The notes under the pieces are model-generated. The model saw only the letters and a list, made by a program, of their open reading frames with translations. It did not search any database and was not told where the DNA came from. Below, in pieces: positions 26,589 through 35,393 of a DNA stretch of 64,000 nt. Origin of the DNA: Mangrovibacter yixingensis (lineage in GTDB: Bacteria; Pseudomonadota; Gammaproteobacteria; Enterobacterales; Enterobacteriaceae); assembly GCF_020523985.1 (NCBI RefSeq), contig NZ_JAIVKM010000007.1:124001-188000 (forward strand), given 5' to 3'. A program made the translations under genes and the position numbers. The first letter of the stretch is position 1, and each line of letters begins with the position of its first letter.

Positions 26589-27428
26589 ATGTCAATGTCC
26601 ATTTTTACCAGCTCATCTTCCATGGCAGCAGTTAATGCAATGAACAAATCCAACAGTATGCTCTCTACTGCTATGGAGCGTTTGGGTACGGGGAAACGTA
26701 TTAACTCAGCAGCAGATGATGCAGCAGGGCTGCAAATCGCTTCCCGCTTACAAGGCCAGGTTAGTGGTATGGCGGTGGCACAGCGTAATATCAGTGATGC
26801 CACAGCTCTGTTGCAAACTGGCGAAGGTGCATTCGATGAAATGACCAATATCATGTACCGCATGAAGGACCTGGCTACCCAGGGTGCGAACGATACCAAC
26901 TCTGCAGCAGACCGCGCCGCAATTCAGGGCGAACTCGATCAGTTGAGTGCAGAACTGGATAATATTATGGGCAACACCTCTTATGCTGGCGATAAGCTGT
27001 TTGCTGCTGGTGGAAAATTCGACGATGAGCTGAATTTCCAGATCGGCGCGAGCGCTGGTGAAGCCATGAAACTGGATATCTCTGATCAACTCGATGACCT
27101 GCGCGATATAGTAAAAGACCTGGCAGACTTGTCTGTCGACGATGCAGATGATGCTCAGGAGTTTATGACAGAGCTGGAAACCGCTATTGATGAAGTCAGC
27201 GCCATGCGTTCCACCTTTGGTGCCAATATCAACCGCCTGGGCCACTCTGCAGCGAACCTTGCCAACATGAAGGACAACACCGAGCTTGGCCTTGGCAACA
27301 TTCGCGATGCTGACTTTGCAGCAGAAGCCACCAACATGACCCGCAACTAGATGCTGGCACAAACCAGTATGTCTATGCTGCGCCAGTCTAACAGCATGTC
27401 TGGCATGGTAATGTCTCTGCTGGGTTAA
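26589..27428 (+). pseudogene. lafA: Lateral flagellin LafA interrupted by an in-frame amber codon
   Basis: This flagellin gene of 280 codons has a TAG at 27348-27350 where flagellins have Gln (NMTRNQMLAQ...). The frame continues for 25 more codons (MLAQTSMSMLRQSNSMSGMV...) to a natural TAA at 27426-27428. The N-terminal D0/D1 region is intact (MERLGTGKRINSAADDAAGL). The truncated product of 253 aa lacks the last part of the C-terminal D0 helix, which flagellins need for polymerisation and export-chaperone (LafC) binding. A single CAG-to-TAG change explains it. Amber suppression or a sequencing error could restore function. Residues 1-253 alone span 26589-27350. Confidence 0.92.
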
Positions 27429-27450
27429 TCCTTGTTGCAAACTTATTTAA

Positions 27451-27478
27451 AAAACACCGCTCTGGCGGTGTTTTTTTT
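27451..27478 (+). terminator. Rho-independent terminator of lafA
   Basis: The stem is CACCGC / GCGGTG with a TCTG loop, flanked by AAAA and an eight-T run, 23 bp after the natural lafA stop. It isolates flagellin as a monocistronic unit from the lafB operon. Confidence 0.9.
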
Positions 27479-27565
27479 ACCGCGTTGACTTCCGCTTTCA
27501 CGACACAGGCGGAAATCCACTTTCCTCACCAAATTTAATCATTTGATTTTAAATAAAAAATAAGT

Positions 27566-27580
27566 TGGCACGCACCTTGC
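27566..27580 (+). promoter_or_regulatory. Sigma-54 (-24/-12) promoter of the lafBCDEFSTU operon
   Basis: TGGCAC, five bases, then TTGC is an exact RpoN consensus, followed by T. It lies 120 bp before the lafB ATG and just after the lafA terminator. The filament cap, late chaperones, LafS and the stator genes would thus be LafK/RpoN dependent, with LafS then driving lafA. Confidence 0.85.
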
Positions 27581-27699
27581 TAATTATAGAACCGTGAGGC
27601 GCAAGATATCGCAATAAAGCACAGCCATCACCCATGCCAGCGCCTGGTGGAAAGGAAGGTCGCGCACTTGTTTTTATTGTTTTAAGGGAAAAATTAATT

Positions 27700-28995
27700 A
27701 TGTCCGATTTACTCAGCCTTGATCCTCAAACGCTGGCAACCCAACTGGCGTTTTACGATATCCAGCCCATGCAGAATGCGATTAAAACGCAAACCGCCAC
27801 TCTGAACGCCCAGCAAACTGCATTGCGGGCCCTTCGTACAGCACTGACAGATTTCCGTACATCAATCCAGGGTATGAACCAGTCGGGCCAGAGCATGCTG
27901 CAAACTCAGGCAACCACCAATATGACAGGTATTGCCAATGTCACCACCACCGCCACAGCCCAAAAAGGGACCTATAACATTGAAGTGGACCAGTTAGCCA
28001 GCGCGCATCAAATCGGCTATGCAGGGCTGACCGACGAAGATATCAGCAATGCCAGCGGTACCATGACTATTGATCTGGCGGGTGAAGAGCTGAATATAGA
28101 CCTGACGGACATTGATTCGCTGGCTGACCTCGCCGCTACTATAAATAACGCGGAAAATAACCCAGGAGTAACAGCTTCGCTGGTTCGCACTGATGGCAAG
28201 GTCATGCTGATGCTCAGCAGCGACGAAACCGGGGCAACCAATACCCTCGATGTACAAATTGATGGCGATGACTCAACTCAGGCTTTGTTCTCCAACCCGG
28301 CACAAATTTCTGCAGCTCAGGATGCACAGTTCCGCATGGGCGAAGTGTCATTCACCCACAGCAGCAACACCATTGACAACTTGATTGAAGGGGTCACGGT
28401 TGAATTAATCGGTGTCACCGAAGGGAAGCCGCTCACCATCAATGTTGATACCGATACTGAAGCCACTAAAGAGCAGGTGAATACGTTCGTTGACTCCTGG
28501 AACACACTAATGACCTCGCTCAATACACTCACTTCAAACGGTGTAGACGGTGAGCGCGGTGCTCTGGCGGGCGACCCTACAATCAGTGCCCTGCAACGCG
28601 ACCTGAACACATTACTACGTAGCGAAATTGATGGCTTCACCATTGCTGATTTCGGTATCAGCGCAGACCGCAATGGCAAACTCAAAATTGATAATGACGC
28701 CCTGACAAAACAACTGCAATCCAACCCACAATCAGTCACCACTTTTTTTAATGGTCCGGATGGCCTCCTGAGCAGTATGGATAAATCCCTCGACCGCTAT
28801 CTCAACAGCACAGACGGTTTGCTGAAAAGCCGCCAGGAAACGCTTGATCGCCGCCAGGAAGAAATTGACCGAAAAAGCGAAAAAATGAACACCCGTTATG
28901 ACACTGCGTACAACCGCTACCTGCGCCAGTTCACTCAGCTACAACAAGTTACGCTGCAAATGAACAGCACTATGAGCATGTTCGGTTTAGTTTAA
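27700..28995 (+). CDS. lafB: Flag-2 filament cap protein LafB (FliD family)
   Basis: FliD (HAP2) caps the filament tip and folds exported flagellin. I choose the ATG at 27700 (MSDLLSLDPQTLATQLAFYD), with TAAGGG upstream. The frame extends to 27634 without a ribosome site. The 431-aa product has the helical N-terminus, a repetitive central domain, and the C-terminal coiled coil (RQEEIDRKSEKMNTRYDTAY then RYLRQFTQLQQVTLQMNSTM). It is the first gene of the sigma-54-driven late operon. Confidence 0.93.
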   Translation: MSDLLSLDPQTLATQLAFYDIQPMQNAIKTQTATLNAQQTALRALRTALTDFRTSIQGMNQSGQSMLQTQATTNMTGIANVTTTATAQKGTYNIEVDQLASAHQIGYAGLTDEDISNASGTMTIDLAGEELNIDLTDIDSLADLAATINNAENNPGVTASLVRTDGKVMLMLSSDETGATNTLDVQIDGDDSTQALFSNPAQISAAQDAQFRMGEVSFTHSSNTIDNLIEGVTVELIGVTEGKPLTINVDTDTEATKEQVNTFVDSWNTLMTSLNTLTSNGVDGERGALAGDPTISALQRDLNTLLRSEIDGFTIADFGISADRNGKLKIDNDALTKQLQSNPQSVTTFFNGPDGLLSSMDKSLDRYLNSTDGLLKSRQETLDRRQEEIDRKSEKMNTRYDTAYNRYLRQFTQLQQVTLQMNSTMSMFGLV

Positions 28996-29007
28996 GGAGG
29001 AACACCG

Positions 29008-29403
29008 ATGTACCACAACACAGAAGACTATTCAGGTCACTACCAGGCATCTGACCTTGCTGTTCAGATTGCCTCGGCTAACCCGCATCAGTTGGTATTG
29101 ATGCTGTTCGACGGTTTATTGGATGAACTTGAACGCACCAAAAGCCACATTGTAGCCCGCCGTTTCGAGCACAAAGCAGCCAGCGTGAATAAGTGCATTG
29201 ATATTCTCAACGCACTGACAAGTGCGCTGGATTTCGATAAAGGCGGTGATGTGGCTGCGAATTTGTCCCGGCTTTATGACTACTGCGTTTATCGCCTCTA
29301 TCACAGCAGCCACGCCTTGTCGGTTGAACAAGTAGACGAAGTCACCCTGATTCTGCGCCAGCTTCAGCAAGGGTGGCAACAAATGGGCTTGCCTCATGAC
29401 TAA
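29008..29403 (+). CDS. lafC: Flag-2 flagellin export chaperone LafC (FliS family)
   Basis: FliS binds the C-terminal disordered region of flagellin before export. The 131-aa product has YQASDLAVQIASANPHQLVL and MLFDGLLDELERTKSHI, typical of FliS. A strong AAGGAGG site precedes it. The truncated LafA made from the amber allele would lack most of its binding segment. It overlaps lafD by eight bases. Confidence 0.92.
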   Translation: MYHNTEDYSGHYQASDLAVQIASANPHQLVLMLFDGLLDELERTKSHIVARRFEHKAASVNKCIDILNALTSALDFDKGGDVAANLSRLYDYCVYRLYHSSHALSVEQVDEVTLILRQLQQGWQQMGLPHD

Positions 29404-29701
29404 CCCGCACACTATTTATCGCCTGGCCACTGAGCTGCGCCAGGCGGCCAGTATCCGTAACTGGGCCCTGGTCATGCAGGTCGACCAGCACATTGCGTCA
29501 TTACTGAGTGGCCTGCAGGGAGCAACGCTGTCACCCGCACAGAGTAAAGCGATTGATGTCCTGCAAACCACACATCGCCAGGTTAATGCCTGGTGCCACC
29601 AACAAAGTGATGTCCTGCGGGAAAAAATGGAGCAAACCCGCAACAACCGCGAAAGAGCGGCTGCATATGCAACATTTATGGACGAAAAGGACTTAGGCTA
29701 A
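29396..29701 (+). CDS. lafD: Flag-2 FliT-like chaperone LafD
   Basis: This is a small helical protein of 101 aa in the fliT position, between fliS-like lafC and fliK-like lafE. It is Gln/Arg/Ala-rich with a helical C-terminus (REKMEQTRNNRERAAAYATF), as in FliT, the chaperone of FliD. Sequence identity to FliT is weak, so the role is inferred largely from position. The stop shares one base with the lafE start. Confidence 0.7.
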   Translation: MTNPHTIYRLATELRQAASIRNWALVMQVDQHIASLLSGLQGATLSPAQSKAIDVLQTTHRQVNAWCHQQSDVLREKMEQTRNNRERAAAYATFMDEKDLG

Positions 29702-30873
29702 TGGCGTGGATCTCGGCATCGGAACAAGGGCAACATTGGCAAGCCCTCCCGGCGCAGCCTGAAACAGGCCTGCTGCCGCAACCCGGCACTATCGCAGCCA
29801 ACACAGAGCAAGCTCCGGAAATGTTCTCTCATATGCTGCTCAATGTGGAAGCAGGCGTGTCCCCGCTATCGCCCGATGATGTACAAAGCGATTCTGTACA
29901 TCCTCAAGTACCGCTGGCGGATACAGGCGATAACACAATTGTCGCCCATGACTCTGTAGTTGCTCATGAAGTTGCTATTTCACGAGCAACTACAGCGTTA
30001 CCCGGAACCCAGGTGACAGCACTACCCTTACCCCTTGCTGAGCGTACATCATCCGTAAACCGTGTTTTCTTTACTGATATAACCAAAGCGCCAGTAGAAG
30101 TCACTCAGACCACAGCCACTTCCTCAGCAACAATGGCGATGCTGGGTAGCGTGCAACCGGCCAAACTACAGCCGATTCAGGCAGGAGAAGTACAGCAACA
30201 ACCTGCCGTGATTATGGGCTCAAGGGATGCGGTTGCGCTGCCTCAGGTGGCGAACCACCAGCCCATAGCAATAGCAACACAGGCACCAGACACCCAGCCC
30301 GGTAACTGCATCGGAGCCGTACAACACATTCAAATTGGTCTATCAGCACAGGCCCCACTTGCGGTACCTGTTCAGCCTGAACCCGTTGCACCAGACACCA
30401 GCCAGCGCCCAGCTACCACCACAGCGGCTAGTCTGGCAACGCCGGCACACCAGGAACACCAACACTCGCAAACTGAACGGTTACAGGCCGCTTTGGGTGC
30501 CCGGTTACAACTGCATATTGCTAACCGAACTCAGTCTGCACATATCCGTCTGGACCCACCGTCACTCGGCAAAATCGACATTCAACTGCATATGGAACAA
30601 GGCCAGCTTCAGGTTGCATTGCATACCCAGCATGAAGAGGTCGCTCGGGCATTGAGGTTGGTCAGCCACGGGCTGCAGGAACAACTGGAAGCAGATACCG
30701 AACAGCGCGTCAGTGTACTGATATCAACAGGCCATGGAAGCTCATCTCACCAATCACACCCTGAGGGGGCAGGCCAGTCTGCAGACGAATCCAGCCCGGC
30801 AACCGCCAGAGAGTCACTCACTGTGCCACCAACAGAACGCCACCAGGATTCAACCATCATCCTGACGATATAA
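29701..30873 (+). CDS. lafE: Flag-2 hook-length control protein LafE (FliK family)
   Basis: FliK measures hook length and triggers the FlhB specificity switch. The 390-aa product has a long, Pro/Gln/Thr-rich N-terminal region suited to a secreted ruler. A C-terminal Flg_hook domain lies at about 258-345, with the signature AHIRLDPPSLGKIDIQLHME followed by QLQVALHTQHEEVARALRL. Its export-switch partner is LfhB, whose NPTH motif is intact. Confidence 0.88.
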   Translation: MAWISASEQGQHWQALPAQPETGLLPQPGTIAANTEQAPEMFSHMLLNVEAGVSPLSPDDVQSDSVHPQVPLADTGDNTIVAHDSVVAHEVAISRATTALPGTQVTALPLPLAERTSSVNRVFFTDITKAPVEVTQTTATSSATMAMLGSVQPAKLQPIQAGEVQQQPAVIMGSRDAVALPQVANHQPIAIATQAPDTQPGNCIGAVQHIQIGLSAQAPLAVPVQPEPVAPDTSQRPATTTAASLATPAHQEHQHSQTERLQAALGARLQLHIANRTQSAHIRLDPPSLGKIDIQLHMEQGQLQVALHTQHEEVARALRLVSHGLQEQLEADTEQRVSVLISTGHGSSSHQSHPEGAGQSADESSPATARESLTVPPTERHQDSTIILTI

Positions 30874-30897
30874 CTCAGCGCAATAACAAGGAGCGTT

Positions 30898-31368
30898 ATG
30901 AATATCAAAATTATTTTAAGTGCAGTGGTATTAGCCCTGTGCGTTGCCGCTGGTAGCGCCGCACTTACCCTATTCGGGCTACAGCACATGGGAAACAAGC
31001 ATGACCAGAGCGCGTCTACCACTGGCGATGCCTTGCAAAATCGCACAGCAGATTCCGTTGAATTTGTTGAGATAGCTAATCTGATTGTCACGCTGAAAGG
31101 AAATAACGGTGAACCTCGTTACTTATTGCTGGAACAAGCGCTGATAACCACGAATCCGGAAGATGCCCGGCGCACTCAAACATTGCTGCCCGCATTACGC
31201 GGTGCTGCCGTCGGCCTGCTTAACGGATTGCCTTACACGGATGTCCGGGGCATGTCAGTAGAAGAACTAACGCAAAAACTTACTACGCGTTACGACGAGC
31301 AGCTCCAGCAACTCAACACCAGTAAGCCTTTTGAGGATGTCATCATCAGCAAAATGGTGTTCCAGTAA
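30898..31368 (+). CDS. lafF: Flag-2 basal-body protein LafF (FliL family)
   Basis: FliL is a single-pass membrane protein around the stator. The 156-aa product has one N-terminal helix (ILSAVVLALCVAAGSAALTL) and a periplasmic domain with the FliL pattern (FVEIANLIVTLKGNNGEPRY, LLLEQALITTNPEDA). AAGGAGC precedes the ATG. It lies next to the sigma factor and stator genes, consistent with a stator role. Confidence 0.88.
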   Translation: MNIKIILSAVVLALCVAAGSAALTLFGLQHMGNKHDQSASTTGDALQNRTADSVEFVEIANLIVTLKGNNGEPRYLLLEQALITTNPEDARRTQTLLPALRGAAVGLLNGLPYTDVRGMSVEELTQKLTTRYDEQLQQLNTSKPFEDVIISKMVFQ

Positions 31369-31382
31369 ATAAGGACTACCGA

Positions 31383-32120
31383 ATGAACACAGCAAATGGA
31401 TTTACTGAAGCTGCTCTCACCCCCATTCAGGAAGCACAATACCTGAATGAGTGGCTACCCCTGGTGCATAAAATCCTGAAACAAGTTAGTTGGCAGGCAA
31501 GCGGGATTATCGATAAAGACGATATGGAACAAATTGCATTGATGGGGTTACTTTCTTCACTGCGTCGCTATGGCATACCCGACGAACAATTTATTGGGTA
31601 CGCCTCCCAGCGTATTCGTGGCGCTATCCTTGATGAGCTGCGCCAACATGACTGGCGCTCTCGCCGATTACGGCAAAAAAACCACCAACTTAACGATGCA
31701 ATCAACAAATTGGTCAGCAAACTTGGCTATAACCCACGGCCTGATGAAATTTGTTTACACCTCAATATTTCTCCTGAAGCCTATATGGAATACCAGCAAA
31801 TTGAGAGCGCCAAGACGCTGCAAAGTCTGGATGAGTTATTGTCTTCGTCAACCCACAATTCACTACTGGGCAATACCTTCGCATCACGAGAACTGGACGA
31901 TGAGATAATGAGTGCCGACATGCTGCGTCAGGCACTTGCCAGCCTGGACTCCCGTGAACTACTTATCCTCACGCTTTATTACCAACATGAAATGAGCCTG
32001 AAAGAAATTGCTCTGACGCTCAATCTGACGGAAGCGCGGGTATGTCAGATAAACAAAAAGCTCGCCAGGAAGATCCACTGTTTTGTTGAGAATCAAACAT
32101 GCAAAAATTTATCGGTTTAA
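31383..32120 (+). CDS. lafS: Flag-2 sigma-28 factor LafS (FliA family)
   Basis: This is an alternative sigma factor for late lateral-flagellar genes such as lafA. The 245-aa protein has sigma region 2 (DKDDMEQIALMGLLSSLRRY, YASQRIRGAILDELRQHDW) and region 4 (LDSRELLILTLYYQHEMSLK, EIALTLNLTEARVCQINKKL). Regions 2 and 4 are intact. LfgM is its predicted anti-sigma factor. It overlaps lafT by 22 bp. Confidence 0.94.
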   Translation: MNTANGFTEAALTPIQEAQYLNEWLPLVHKILKQVSWQASGIIDKDDMEQIALMGLLSSLRRYGIPDEQFIGYASQRIRGAILDELRQHDWRSRRLRQKNHQLNDAINKLVSKLGYNPRPDEICLHLNISPEAYMEYQQIESAKTLQSLDELLSSSTHNSLLGNTFASRELDDEIMSADMLRQALASLDSRELLILTLYYQHEMSLKEIALTLNLTEARVCQINKKLARKIHCFVENQTCKNLSV

Positions 32121-32965
32121 TGGTCATTATGGTTTGTGTCGTCGGGGGGTTTTTGATGTCTGGCGGCAAAATGGCAGTTTTCTGGCAACCCGGAGAAATC
32201 GTTATTATTTTAGGCGCTGGCTTCGGTGCCACAATGCTTGCCAACCCGCGCTCAGTGTTACAAGAAATGTATCGCCAGTTCCGTGGGGTACTGCGTAAGA
32301 ACGAATATACCGACGAATATCAGCGCCAGTTATTAATGCTGCTATTTGAACTGTTGGAATTGGTGCAAGAAGGTGGTCTGAAAACACTGGATGAGCATAT
32401 TGAAGCACCTGAAAATAGTGCGTTATTTCAGAAGTACCCACTCATTATGGGCGATAAAGCGTTGGTCACATTCATTTCCGACAACTTCCGCCTGATGGCC
32501 ATGGGCAAAATCAACGAGCATGAACTGGAAGGCCTGCTCGAACAGGAACTGGTTGCAATGGAAGAAAACCTGCTGCTGCCATCTCGCTCATTGCACCGCA
32601 CCGCTGAAGCGATGCCGGGTTTCGGTATTTGCGCCGCTGTACTGGGGATTATTATCACCATGCAGTCCATTGACGGTTCCATTGCGGTAATTGGCGTGAA
32701 AGTTGCTGCGGCCCTGGTCGGCACTTTTCTGGGGGTATTTTTCTGCTATTGCCTGATGGACCCAGTGGCAAATGCGATGGAACAACGTACGAAAAAGCAA
32801 CTGGCAATTCTGGAATGTGTTCGCACCGTGCTGGTAAACCATGTGGCCGGGAAACCAACATTACTGGCCGTAGATGCCGGGAGGAAAATGTTGCCCATAG
32901 ATGCAAAACCCAACTTCGCAACACTGGATGGCTGGGTAAATTCAATGCAGGATAACGCCGGATGA
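32099..32965 (+). CDS. lafT: Flag-2 stator protein LafT (MotA family)
   Basis: LafT is the inner-membrane stator subunit that couples ion flow to rotation. The 288-aa product has four predicted helices (about 2-20, 28-45, 172-192 and 202-222). The cytoplasmic loop carries conserved charged residues, and the C-terminal part has the AMPGFGICAAVLGIIITMQS motif. It overlaps lafU by four bases, as motA/motB pairs often do. Confidence 0.94.
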   Translation: MQKFIGLMVIMVCVVGGFLMSGGKMAVFWQPGEIVIILGAGFGATMLANPRSVLQEMYRQFRGVLRKNEYTDEYQRQLLMLLFELLELVQEGGLKTLDEHIEAPENSALFQKYPLIMGDKALVTFISDNFRLMAMGKINEHELEGLLEQELVAMEENLLLPSRSLHRTAEAMPGFGICAAVLGIIITMQSIDGSIAVIGVKVAAALVGTFLGVFFCYCLMDPVANAMEQRTKKQLAILECVRTVLVNHVAGKPTLLAVDAGRKMLPIDAKPNFATLDGWVNSMQDNAG

Positions 32966-33867
32966 AAAATCACAGCGGACACGGCACGACAATAATCAAA
33001 CGCAGTGCCCGTCGCAACCACGCAGGCCACCATGGAGGTGCCTGGAAAGTCGCCTTTGCTGACTTCACACTGGCGATGATGGCATTGTTTATGGTGCTGT
33101 GGATTATGGGGGCATCTTCGGAAGAAGAACGGCATGAGATTGTCTCAAACCTCTATACCGATTCACTGTTCGACATATTTTCGTCCCGAAGCACATCTTC
33201 TGGCAGCAACACGCTGCCACTCTTCGAGCCCTCAGGTAACCCCCTTCCTGTCGCGCAGGCCACCGCTCTTCAAACAGCTACACAAGAGCCCGAAACACCC
33301 CAGGCTCGGGAGGAACGCTCACAACGTGAAATTGAAGAACTGGCACGTTTAATTGCTCAAATCACTTCGGTTTATAACGCCCAGTCTAATCTGCATATTG
33401 AAATCGTACCCCAGGGGTTACGCATTCTGATAACCGATGACCAGCAGCGGGAAATGTTCCAGCGTAGTAGCGCTATTCTGGCACCGTTTTTTCAGCGGTT
33501 GTTAAGCGAGTTTGCCCCCGCACTGAACACCATTGAGCACAAAATCATAATAACCGGGCATACTGATGCCACCCGGTATCGTGACCAACAGCGCTACAGT
33601 AACTGGAATCTCTCTGGTGACCGGGCATTACAGGCGCGGCGGGTACTGACCGAAGCAGGGCTAAATGAACAACGCGTTTTGCAAGTCAGTGGCATGGCCG
33701 ACCAAATGTTGTTTCACCCTGAAGACCCACACCATGCCGCCAACCGGCGTATTGAAATTATGGTGTTGACCCACTCAACCAGTGAAGCGCTCTACCAGTT
33801 TTTCGGCCATCAGGGGCAGAATATTGTCGCCCCTATTATTGACAAAATCAGCATGACAACGGAATAA
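32962..33867 (+). CDS. lafU: Flag-2 stator protein LafU (MotB family)
   Basis: LafU is the stator subunit that anchors to peptidoglycan and carries the proton-binding aspartate. The single helix (AFADFTLAMMALFMVLWIMG, about residues 31-50) has Asp34 in the MotB position. The OmpA-like peptidoglycan-binding domain covers about 150-275 (IIITGHTDATRYRDQQRYSN, WNLSGDRALQARRVL). The 301-aa gene is full length, unlike the E. coli K-12 remnant. It ends the lafBCDEFSTU operon. Confidence 0.94.
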   Translation: MKNHSGHGTTIIKRSARRNHAGHHGGAWKVAFADFTLAMMALFMVLWIMGASSEEERHEIVSNLYTDSLFDIFSSRSTSSGSNTLPLFEPSGNPLPVAQATALQTATQEPETPQAREERSQREIEELARLIAQITSVYNAQSNLHIEIVPQGLRILITDDQQREMFQRSSAILAPFFQRLLSEFAPALNTIEHKIIITGHTDATRYRDQQRYSNWNLSGDRALQARRVLTEAGLNEQRVLQVSGMADQMLFHPEDPHHAANRRIEIMVLTHSTSEALYQFFGHQGQNIVAPIIDKISMTTE

Positions 33868-33905
33868 CTCATCTGGTTCTGAGGGAAAAGGAGATAAACC
33901 CGTTT

Positions 33906-34715
33906 ATGACAAGGAAAGTCACAAAACACCTGCCTGTACCGGCATCATTATTACTGAGCAGTTTGTTGTGCCTGCCACTGGATGCAATAGCAACAGGCAA
34001 TGAAGACAGGCATAAACAGCACACTGCACGCAATACTACCAATAATAACGCGGCTCAGGCTGATGACGCCGTACAGGCGCGGATGCGTAACCGGGATAGA
34101 TTACTGGCACAGCGTCAAAACGCCCCTACCGCCGTGCCATCAACACCAGGCCAGCGACAAAAGCATGCCGTAAACCAGCGTGCAGAGCGGGAAAAAAATC
34201 GGGAATTGCTGGCAATGTATGCCAACTGGTTACCCGGCCAGCATAACGCGGCCCAATACATTGAAGACCCACGGAGGTCTGCCGGGCGGCAAACACATTC
34301 ACTACGTGAACAGAGCACCATTCATCATGTGGTAAGCCGCCTGAAAGCACAACTGGGGAAACCCTATGTCTGGGGAGGTCACTCACCAGCAAGTGGCTTT
34401 GATTGCAGTGGCTTAGTGTGGTACGCCTTTAACCCGCTTCTTAACCGTAAATTACCCCGTACCGCAAACGCCATGTATCAGGACCAGCAACTCAGCCAGA
34501 TTCACCGCCAGCAATTGCGTAAAGGCGACCTGGTATTTTTCAGTATCAAAACGCCTAATGCAGCAGATCATGTAGGTGTTTACCTTGGCGATGGTCAGTT
34601 TATTGAAGCACCCCGAACCGGGAAAAATATTCGGATCAGTGAATTAAACAATGAATTCTGGAAATCAAAATACCTGGGAGCACGCCGGGTTATAAAAGAA
34701 TCAGTCCTGTTATAG
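33906..34715 (+). CDS. yafL: YafL-like secreted NlpC/P60 peptidoglycan endopeptidase
   Basis: This is a predicted cell-wall cysteine endopeptidase. The 269-aa protein has an N-terminal signal sequence (LPVPASLLLSSLLCLPLDAI), a polar linker and a C40 domain from about residue 140. The catalytic cysteine is C167 in GFDCSGLVWYAF and the histidine is H222 in ADHVGVYLGDGQFIEAPRTG. From memory it matches E. coli YafL closely (GKPYVWGG, LPRTANAMY, FLGARR-like end). It follows lafU by 38 bp with an AAGGAG site, so it may be transcribed with the stator genes. It could supply the hydrolase missing from LfgJ, but this is inference. Confidence 0.85.
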   Translation: MTRKVTKHLPVPASLLLSSLLCLPLDAIATGNEDRHKQHTARNTTNNNAAQADDAVQARMRNRDRLLAQRQNAPTAVPSTPGQRQKHAVNQRAEREKNRELLAMYANWLPGQHNAAQYIEDPRRSAGRQTHSLREQSTIHHVVSRLKAQLGKPYVWGGHSPASGFDCSGLVWYAFNPLLNRKLPRTANAMYQDQQLSQIHRQQLRKGDLVFFSIKTPNAADHVGVYLGDGQFIEAPRTGKNIRISELNNEFWKSKYLGARRVIKESVLL

Positions 34716-34726
34716 CACGAATAAAT

Positions 34727-34753
34727 AACCTCCAGCACAGCCGGAGGTTTTTC
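34727..34753 (+). terminator. Rho-independent terminator after the yafL-like gene
   Basis: The stem is AACCTCC / GGAGGTT with a loop AGCACAGCC, followed by TTTTTC, twelve bases after the stop. It marks the right end of the Flag-2 transcription units. Confidence 0.85.
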
Positions 34754-34770
34754 AGATGCGCCTGTAATGC

Positions 34771-34869
34771 TTTGTTTCTGTATTTGAATTTCAGATTGCC
34801 AAACTGCCCATAGAGCATCAGGCTACTTTTACCTTTCAGGTAACCCATGAACCCCGACACACTCACCAC
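34771..34869 (-). pseudogene. IS200-type (Y1) transposase fragment
   Basis: The minus strand encodes VVSVSGFMGYLKGKSSLMLY followed by GQFGNLKFKYRNK within a short open frame (34938-34690). This matches the C-terminal SVSxFMGYLKGKSxLM block of IS200/IS605-family TnpA. The catalytic HUH and tyrosine parts are not recognisable around it, and the frame runs into the terminator region. It is a remnant that has lost both ends. The match is from memory of the family. Confidence 0.6.
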
Positions 34870-35393
34870 CTGGCCAAGAGTATAGTGCGCATCAGTTGCC
34901 AGCCTATCGCCCATCCCTCCCAGTAAACTTCGCCACAAGCTAGCCTGGAATAAAAACGATCCTCTATGCTGGGGCTGATAGCCAATAAATTATTTAAATG
35001 AAAATGCTCAAATAATTTTTTTTAATAAAAACCAACACAAAATAAATAACAAAACATCCGAAGCCGAAAAACATTGATGATTTATTATGTTAGTTACCAG
35101 TAATTAATCATGATTAAAAAACATCATCACAATCCCAAACCCGCCCATGATGCATAAAATAAAAATACTCTAACTTTAAAATCACAACGTTTTCTCTTTT
35201 TATATTTTCATGTTACTTAGAATTAAATAACTATCACATATTTACCCCGGCTCCTTTTAATTATAATTCGCCAGAAAATGAATATCTCTCTTCAGTTATC
35301 ATTTATCCGCTATAGAAAGACTGAGGAAGTGCCAAAAAATGCCGATATATACTTAACTGTATGCCAACTCAACCGGCCCACGAAGGAGGCTCC
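34870..35393. other. AT-rich gap with no recognised gene
   Basis: About 520 bases lie between the transposase relic and the next gene. The first 70 still read as open frame on the minus strand without family resemblance. The rest (34980-35300) is very AT-rich with A/T runs and no gene-like frame. The promoter of the downstream 528-aa gene should be here. No regulator site was recognised. Confidence 0.45.

Noticed and set aside
26748-27440. 230-aa minus-strand frame antisense to flagellin
   Set aside because: It mirrors the codon periodicity of lafA, is Cys/His-rich, and lacks start signals. It is a shadow of the real gene.
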